NCBI GenBank assembly: GCA_023386885.1
Contig: JAEWIX010000052.1
Location: forward strand, 1 to 47,279
DNA from: Pseudomonadota bacterium
Lineage (GTDB): Bacteria; Pseudomonadota; Alphaproteobacteria; Rhizobiales; Xanthobacteraceae
Direction of reading: 5' to 3'
DNA length: 47,279 bases
The position numbers and the translations under genes are program-made. Under the pieces are notes generated by a model. That model saw only the letters and a program-made list of their open reading frames with translations. It had not been told where the DNA came from and searched no databases. Numbering within the stretch: the stretch's first letter is position 1; each line of letters opens with the position of its first letter. Positions 42,763-47,279 of this stretch are shown here, in pieces.

Positions 42763-43854
42763 ATGATCATCACCGTACTCGGCGGCGGCAACGGCTCCTT
42801 CGCGGCAGCGGGCGACTTCGCGCTGCAGGGGCACGAGGTGCGGCTGTGGCGACGCGACGCAGAAGCGGTCGCACAACAGCGCGCGGAAGGCTCGCGCATC
42901 GTCGTGAGGGACTCGCGCGGTCGCCATGATGCGAAACTGGCGCTGGTGACGACCGACATTACCGAAGCCGTGCGCGGGGCGGAGCTGATTCTCTGCCCTG
43001 CTCCTGCTTTCGCGCAAGCCGATATCGCCCGCGCGCTGGCGCCGCATCTCGTCGACGGTCAGGTGGTGTACCTGCCGCCCGCCACCTTCGGCTCCTTCAT
43101 CTTCGCCAAAGCGATGCACGACGCCGGCAACCGCGCCGACGTGAGTTTTGCAGAGACTGGCACCTTGCCGTGGCTGACGCGCAAGCACGGCCCATTCGAG
43201 GTGGCGATCACCATTCGGGCGAAACGTCTCCCGACCGGCGTGTTTCCGCTCAGGAACGCATTCCACGCCATCACCGTGATCGGCAAGGCGTTCCCGAATG
43301 TCATCGAGCCGTGCGGCGACGCGCTGTCCGGCGCGCTGATGAATGCCGGACCGATCATTCATCCGCCGCTGATCGTAATGAACGCCGGGCCGATCGAGCA
43401 TTTCGAACGCTGGGACATTCACAAAGAAGGCACGCAAGCCGCGATCCGCCGCGTCACCGACGCACTCGACGCCGAGCGCATCGCCGTGCGCGAGGCGCTG
43501 GGCTACGGCGGCCCGCATTTTCCGCTGGCGCATCACTACGCCAGGGAAGGCGAGCAATGGATGTACGGCCGCGGCTCGCACGACCGCCTCACTGACTCGG
43601 GCGACTGGCGCGAGCGGCTGGTGCTGACCGAGCACCGCTACATGCGCGAGGATTTGCGCGTCGGGCTGTCGTTCCTGGTGTCCGTCGCGCAGCTTGCCGG
43701 CGTCGGCACACCGCTGGCGAAAGCCTTCCTCGCCATCGGCGGCGCGATCTGCGGCGAGGATTTTTCGCACGACGGCCGCACGCTGCAGAGCCTCGGCCTC
43801 GGTGGGCTCGATAAAGCCGCGTTGCAGAAATTGCTGAAGGACGGCTTTCAATGA
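42763..43854 (+). CDS. NAD/NADP octopine/nopaline dehydrogenase family protein
   Basis: A 363-residue protein of the opine dehydrogenase family. The Rossmann motif is TVLGGGNGSFAAAGD (4-18), the acidic/basic selector follows in VRLWRRD, and a conserved His200 lies in GPIIHPPLIVMNAG, matching the catalytic His of opine dehydrogenases. Known members reductively join an amino acid and a 2-oxo acid or run the reverse. In a catabolic operon it may oxidise an N-carboxyalkyl or related hydroxy/amino intermediate. The stop overlaps the next gene by 4 bp (ATGA), so it is translationally coupled to the 3-hydroxyacyl-CoA dehydrogenase. Confidence 0.88.
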   Translation: MIITVLGGGNGSFAAAGDFALQGHEVRLWRRDAEAVAQQRAEGSRIVVRDSRGRHDAKLALVTTDITEAVRGAELILCPAPAFAQADIARALAPHLVDGQVVYLPPATFGSFIFAKAMHDAGNRADVSFAETGTLPWLTRKHGPFEVAITIRAKRLPTGVFPLRNAFHAITVIGKAFPNVIEPCGDALSGALMNAGPIIHPPLIVMNAGPIEHFERWDIHKEGTQAAIRRVTDALDAERIAVREALGYGGPHFPLAHHYAREGEQWMYGRGSHDRLTDSGDWRERLVLTEHRYMREDLRVGLSFLVSVAQLAGVGTPLAKAFLAIGGAICGEDFSHDGRTLQSLGLGGLDKAALQKLLKDGFQ

Positions 43855-44843
43855 CCGCGCGCGAGCCTATCGCCGCGCTGGGCGCCGGCCGCATGGGGCG
43901 CGGCATTGCGATTGCGTTTGCGTTCGCCGGCCATGAGGTCGCGCTGGTCGATTTCAAGCCGCGCGACAAAGCCAGCTTCGACAAACTCGCCGCCGATGCG
44001 CTGGCCGATATCCGCACCACGCTGGACATGCTGGCGCGCGTCGGAATGCTGTCTGCCGATAATATCGCATCGATCCTGCCCCGCGTCCGTGTGGTCGCGG
44101 AAGCCGATGCCGCGCCGGCGCTACGCAATGCGGCGATCATCTTCGAGGGTGTGCCGGAGGTTGTCGAACTCAAACGCGAGGCGCTCGCGCGAGCTTCACA
44201 ACTCGCCGGCCCCGAACCGATCATCGCCTCCACCACCTCGACGATTCTGGTCGACGATCTCTCCAGCGCGGTGGTGCGGCCAGAGCGCTTCCTTAACGCG
44301 CACTGGCTCAATCCGGCCTATCTGGTGCCGCTGGTCGAAGTCTCGCCCGGCAAGCAAACCGACGCCGCGATCACCGCGCGCCTCAAAGCTGTGCTGGAAT
44401 CCATCGGCAAGGTGCCGGTGGTCTGCGCCGCCTCGCCCGGCTACATCGTGCCGCGCATTCAGGCGCTCGCGATGAACGAAGCCGCGCGCATGGTGGAAGA
44501 AGGCGTCGCCTCAGCCGACGAGATCGACAAGGCGATCAAGTACGGCTTCGGCTTCCGCTTCGCCGTGCTCGGCATGCTGGAATTCATCGACTGGGGCGGC
44601 GGCGACATTCTGCACTATGCCAGCCGCTATCTCACCAAAGCGCTGGACAGCGAACGTTACGCCGCGCCGGAGATCATCGGCCGCAACATGGAGCAAGGCC
44701 GCATCGGATTGTCGACGCGACAGGGTTTTCTCGATTACGAAGGCATGGATGTCGATGCCTACCGCGAGGCGCGGCTGAAGGCGTTCGTCGAATTGCTGAA
44801 GCATTTCGAACTGGCACGGAGGCCGGCGATCGGCAACGATTGA
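43851..44843 (+). CDS. 3-hydroxyacyl-CoA dehydrogenase family protein
   Basis: A 330-residue NAD-dependent dehydrogenase. NAD motif ALGAGRMGRGIA (9-20) with VDFKP; catalytic pair His151 (RFLNAHWLNP) and Glu163 (VPLVEVSPG); the C-terminal domain begins near PGYIVPRIQALAMNEAARMV. The enzyme oxidises a 3-hydroxyacyl-CoA, or a similar hydroxy acid, to the 3-keto compound. It starts at the ATGA overlap with the preceding opine-dehydrogenase-family gene and ends the plus-strand operon of the island. Confidence 0.93.
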   Translation: MTAREPIAALGAGRMGRGIAIAFAFAGHEVALVDFKPRDKASFDKLAADALADIRTTLDMLARVGMLSADNIASILPRVRVVAEADAAPALRNAAIIFEGVPEVVELKREALARASQLAGPEPIIASTTSTILVDDLSSAVVRPERFLNAHWLNPAYLVPLVEVSPGKQTDAAITARLKAVLESIGKVPVVCAASPGYIVPRIQALAMNEAARMVEEGVASADEIDKAIKYGFGFRFAVLGMLEFIDWGGGDILHYASRYLTKALDSERYAAPEIIGRNMEQGRIGLSTRQGFLDYEGMDVDAYREARLKAFVELLKHFELARRPAIGND

Positions 44844-44867
44844 GACGCCGCACTCATTTTACTTACG

Positions 44868-44970
44868 CGTCATGGCCGGATTTATTCCGGCCATCCACGT
44901 CTTGCTCTCAATTCGGAAAACGTTGAGATGAAGAAGGACGTGGATGCCCGGGACAAGCCCGGGCATGACA
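44868..44970. repeat. Dispersed palindrome, family A, long form (copy 8)
   Basis: CGTCATGGCCGGATTTATTC as left arm, GACAAGCCCGGGCATGAC as right arm, with CCACGTCTT and an AAGGACGTGG inner pair. It lies between converging genes and may act as a terminator for both. Confidence 0.85.
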
Positions 44971-44993
44971 GTCATTGAGGCTATCGCCACGCC

Positions 44994-46040
44994 TCACCCG
45001 AACACATCCAGCACTTCGCCGTCGCGGATCACGGTGGTGCCGTCGAGCGTGATGGTGGTGCCGAACATCGGCAGGTCGAAGTGGCCGGCGGTGTAGCGGC
45101 CGGCGAACTCATTCGCGCCGGTGGAGAACAGGAAGTTGCCGGACACCGCACGGATCTCGGTGCCGTTGGTGTCGTTGAGGTCGTACATCGTCAGCGCTTC
45201 GTAGCGCGCGTTGGGGTTCATGCCCCAGCCGACATGCGACACCGCATAGGCCTCGCGATCGCCCCATGCGGCGAGATAGCGCTTCATCATCTCGGCGTCG
45301 GCGCCCTCGCCTGTCAGCTCCACCACATAATCGTCCTTGATGACCATGTTCACGGCCGAGGTGAGATAGCGCTTGAAGGTGAGGTTGATGTCGCCCACGG
45401 CCATCACCAGCCGGCCGTTGACGCCGCCGCTTTTCGGGAAGCTCACCACGATGCCGCCCGGCCAATGCGCCAGCGTGCCGGGCTTGTCGGTCCAGCCCCA
45501 GACGCCGACGCTCGGCGCGCCTTCCATGTTGACGTCGAGATCGGTACCGGCTTTCGAGGTCACCGTCATGCGCTTGGTTCCGCGCAGCATCTTCGCGGCG
45601 GCGCGCACGCGCTTCTCAAGCGCGCTGTCCGGCACCATGCGCTCAAGTGCTTCCGGGTGCTCGTTGGAGATCACCAGAATGCGTGCGCCGGCTTTCAGGA
45701 TGTCCGGCGTCTCCGGCGCATGCATCAGGCCTTCGATAGTGCAATCGACCACGAAGCCTGCCTGCTGCAAGGCGCTGACCACCGGCCCGAGTTTCTGGAT
45801 CGCTTCGCTCGCGCCGGTCGAGCGCACCGGCACCACCTGCTTGTTGCGCGGCGTCGGCAGCACGACATGAAACGGCCGCGCGCCCATGCGCAGCAGCGCC
45901 AGTTCCGCGATGTGAACGTTGAGCGCACGCGATTGCGTTTCGGAGAGGATCGCCGCAGTGTCGCCGGGCTTCACCGCGCAGCGTTCGAACACCTCGCAGA
46001 ACGCGTCGATCCATTTCGCCTCGATGCGATCCGCCTGCAT
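44994..46040 (-). CDS. NicX-like 2,5-dihydroxypyridine 5,6-dioxygenase / M29-fold family protein
   Basis: A 348-residue protein that I align from memory with NicX of Pseudomonas putida, a non-haem iron enzyme opening the ring of 2,5-dihydroxypyridine in nicotinate breakdown. Shared stretches are MTVTSKAGTDLDV, DKPGTLAHWPGG, VSHVGWGMNPNARYEAL, GNFLFSTGAN and GHFDLPM. His269, His320 and Asp322 correspond to the iron ligands of NicX. Automatic annotation might call it a leucyl aminopeptidase because the fold resembles peptidase family M29. It is divergent from the flavin reductase gene across a 200-bp promoter region. The true substrate may be another aminated or heterocyclic ring. Confidence 0.75.
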   Translation of the reverse strand: MQADRIEAKWIDAFCEVFERCAVKPGDTAAILSETQSRALNVHIAELALLRMGARPFHVVLPTPRNKQVVPVRSTGASEAIQKLGPVVSALQQAGFVVDCTIEGLMHAPETPDILKAGARILVISNEHPEALERMVPDSALEKRVRAAAKMLRGTKRMTVTSKAGTDLDVNMEGAPSVGVWGWTDKPGTLAHWPGGIVVSFPKSGGVNGRLVMAVGDINLTFKRYLTSAVNMVIKDDYVVELTGEGADAEMMKRYLAAWGDREAYAVSHVGWGMNPNARYEALTMYDLNDTNGTEIRAVSGNFLFSTGANEFAGRYTAGHFDLPMFGTTITLDGTTVIRDGEVLDVFG

Positions 46041-46060
46041 GCTGCTCTCCTCATACCGTA

Positions 46061-46115
46061 TCGTTTTCGAGCGAAGTGGATGCCGGTTCGCGTGACGAAA
46101 ACGCGTCCAAACAAA
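46061..46115. repeat. Dispersed repeat family C (copy 2)
   Basis: TCGTTTTCGAGCGAAGTGGA and TGCCGGTTCGCGTGACGAAA followed by ACGCGTCC. It is the reverse complement of the copy at 13975, with a few changes. Confidence 0.7.
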
Positions 46116-46176
46116 ACTCTACGCGCGCGATTGTCGTTGGATGATAGGCGGCGACGTGTTACATGAAAAGGAATAT

Positions 46177-46190
46177 TTTTACAGTTAAAG
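46177..46190 (+). promoter_or_regulatory. Putative MarR-type operator, site 4 (flavin reductase / NicX-like)
   Basis: TTTTACAGTTAAAG fits TTTYA-N4-TRAAR and has exactly the arms of site 1 (TTTTA and TAAAG). It lies 51 bp upstream of the flavin-reductase start and 136 bp from the divergent NicX-like gene. Confidence 0.55.
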
Positions 46191-46240
46191 GAGTGTCGGC
46201 CCCGCAGATCGGCCGGTAGTCCGACCCGTCGTCCGGACCC

Positions 46241-47218
46241 ATGGCGGCAGCACCGATGGCCAACAGCGACGCCAAACCAACCGCAACGACAGACGCGCTC
46301 GATCCGCGCGCGTTCCGGCAGGCGCTCGGCCAGTTCCCGACCGGCGTGGCGGTGGTCACCGCCACCCACGACGGCTACCCCATCGGCATGACGGCGAATT
46401 CCTTCGCCTCGGTGTCGCTGGCGCCGCCGCTGGTGTCGTGGAGCGTGGCGAAGTCCTCGCCCAATCACGATCCGTTCGTCGCGACGGAGGCCTTTGCCGT
46501 GCATTTCCTCGGCGCAGATCACCACGAGCTGGCGCTGCGCTTCGGCCAACGCGGCGCCGACAAGTTCGCCGGCCTCGCGCATGCGCCGGGCGACACCGGC
46601 GCGCCGCTGATCGAGGGCCTGGCGCCGATCTTCGAATGCCGCGCCTGGGCGCGCTATCCCGGCGGCGATCACACCATTCTGGTCGGTGAAGTGGCGCGCA
46701 TGGTGGAGCGCAATCACGAGCCGCTGCTGTTTCACTCGGGGCAGTTGCGCCGCATCGATCCGTTACGCCGCGCGCCGCCGCTGTCGAGCGACAGCTTCGC
46801 GCGCAACTATCTCGCTTATCTGTTGGCGCGCGCCAGTTTCAATGTCTCCAACGAATTCCATTCTCGCCTCGGCGAATGGAATCTGTCGGTGCCGGAATGG
46901 CGCGTGCTGGCCTGCCTGATGGACGTCGAGGGCTTGTCGGTTGGCGAACTCGCGGCGATGGCGCTGATGAAGCAGCCGCGGCTGACCAAGGTGCTCGACC
47001 GTATGGAGCGCGACGGCTTGCTGCAACGTCGCGCCACATCGGATGACCGCCGCCGCGTCACGCTGCATCTCACGGCCAAAGGCCGCACCCGCGTCGCACC
47101 GGTGCTCGCCGCCGCCAAGGCGCATGAGGCGGAGTTGCTGAAGCAGTTCACCGACACCGAACGCGCCACCATCAAGCACGCGCTCGATCTATTGATCGAC
47201 CGCACGCGGACGGGGTGA
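46241..47218 (+). CDS. Flavin reductase fused to a C-terminal MarR domain
   Basis: A 325-residue two-domain protein. Residues about 20-175 form a flavin-reductase (FMN-binding split barrel) domain with RQALGQFPTGVAVVTATHDG, GMTANSFASVSLAPPLVSWS and HTILVGEV. Residues about 182-320 form a MarR-like winged helix with VPEWRVLACLMDVEGLSVGE, RLTKVLDRMERDGLLQRRAT and DDRRRVTLHL. The same architecture is known for the reductase component (C1) of 4-hydroxyphenylacetate hydroxylase from Acinetobacter baumannii, where substrate binding to the MarR part stimulates flavin reduction. It would feed reduced flavin to a two-component monooxygenase. An alternative start is ATG 46256. DNA binding is possible but unproven. 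Confidence 0.92.
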   Translation: MAAAPMANSDAKPTATTDALDPRAFRQALGQFPTGVAVVTATHDGYPIGMTANSFASVSLAPPLVSWSVAKSSPNHDPFVATEAFAVHFLGADHHELALRFGQRGADKFAGLAHAPGDTGAPLIEGLAPIFECRAWARYPGGDHTILVGEVARMVERNHEPLLFHSGQLRRIDPLRRAPPLSSDSFARNYLAYLLARASFNVSNEFHSRLGEWNLSVPEWRVLACLMDVEGLSVGELAAMALMKQPRLTKVLDRMERDGLLQRRATSDDRRRVTLHLTAKGRTRVAPVLAAAKAHEAELLKQFTDTERATIKHALDLLIDRTRTG

Positions 47219-47249
47219 AGCGGATCGAACGAAACATGACCTAATCAGT

Positions 47250-47279
47250 CGTCATGGCCGGATTTATTCCGGCCATGAC
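47250..47279. repeat. Dispersed palindrome, family A (copy 9, cut by the window end)
   Basis: CGTCATGGCCGGATTTATTC followed by CGGCCATGAC. It is the same arm as in copies 4 and 8 and stops at the window edge, so short or long form cannot be told. Confidence 0.8.

Noticed and set aside
40893..44970. Regularly recurring palindromes that could suggest a CRISPR array
   Set aside because: The copies are kilobases apart, separated by genes, and built of inverted arms; there are no short unique spacers and no cas genes.

Overview
The window reads as chromosomal DNA of a GC-rich alphaproteobacterium of the Bradyrhizobium / Rhodopseudomonas / Afipia group. Four things support this: strong G/C bias at third codon positions; Irr-type iron control elements upstream of bfd and bfr; many copies of the dispersed palindrome family beginning CGTCATGGCCGGGCTTGTC; and the overall gene content. 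No rRNA, tRNA, CRISPR array, transposase or phage gene was found. The assignment comes from sequence character only; no database was searched.

Layout, left half. 1-2.4 kb: the end of an unknown Pro-rich protein, a two-gene YeeE/YedE-type sulfur transporter whose first gene carries a one-base frameshift, and a cytochrome P450. 2.5-3.6 kb: bfr and bfd, each with its own ICE box. 3.8-4.8 kb: two related small secreted proteins, each followed by a terminator. 4.8-9.7 kb: minus-strand housekeeping genes (lytic transglycosylase overlapping a UPF0114 membrane protein, a GFA-family zinc protein, tam, ettA). 10-17 kb: a 2-hydroxyacid dehydrogenase, an L,D-transpeptidase, an Ala/Pro/Glu-rich membrane-anchored protein, sseA, a rhodanese and a VWA protein. 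Its likely MoxR partner lies divergently at 17.2 kb, beyond a GlsB-type membrane protein. 18-26 kb: a flavin monooxygenase, then a vanA-like / gntR / vanB-like unit with two GTATAC operators 63 bp apart, then a minus-strand SMP-30 / GNAT / GMC-oxidoreductase operon.

Layout, right half. 26-32 kb: an enoyl-CoA hydratase, an orphan branched-chain-type solute-binding protein, small genes, a strongly structured intergenic region that looks like an sRNA with a terminator, and a divergent MFS / AraC pair. 32-47 kb: a CoA-dependent catabolic island containing a 2-aminobenzoate-CoA-ligase-like enzyme with a RidA deaminase, a MarR regulator, enoyl-CoA hydratase, SDR, alpha/beta hydrolase, an acyl-CoA-dehydrogenase-fold enzyme lacking the usual catalytic Glu, a second acyl-CoA ligase, an opine-dehydrogenase-family enzyme overlapping a 3-hydroxyacyl-CoA dehydrogenase, a NicX-like ring-cleaving dioxygenase, and a flavin reductase fused to a MarR domain.

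The most interesting signal is a shared inverted repeat of the form TTTYA-N4-TRAAR, found just upstream of four separate transcription units of this island (34.36, 37.00, 38.67 and 46.18 kb) and nowhere else that I noticed. A more divergent fifth copy lies before the marR gene. I read this as the operator of a MarR regulon that ties the dispersed genes into one pathway, probably for anthranilate or a related N-substituted aromatic or heteroaromatic acid activated as a CoA thioester. The hydroxylase that would attack 2-aminobenzoyl-CoA in the known Azoarcus pathway is not in the window.
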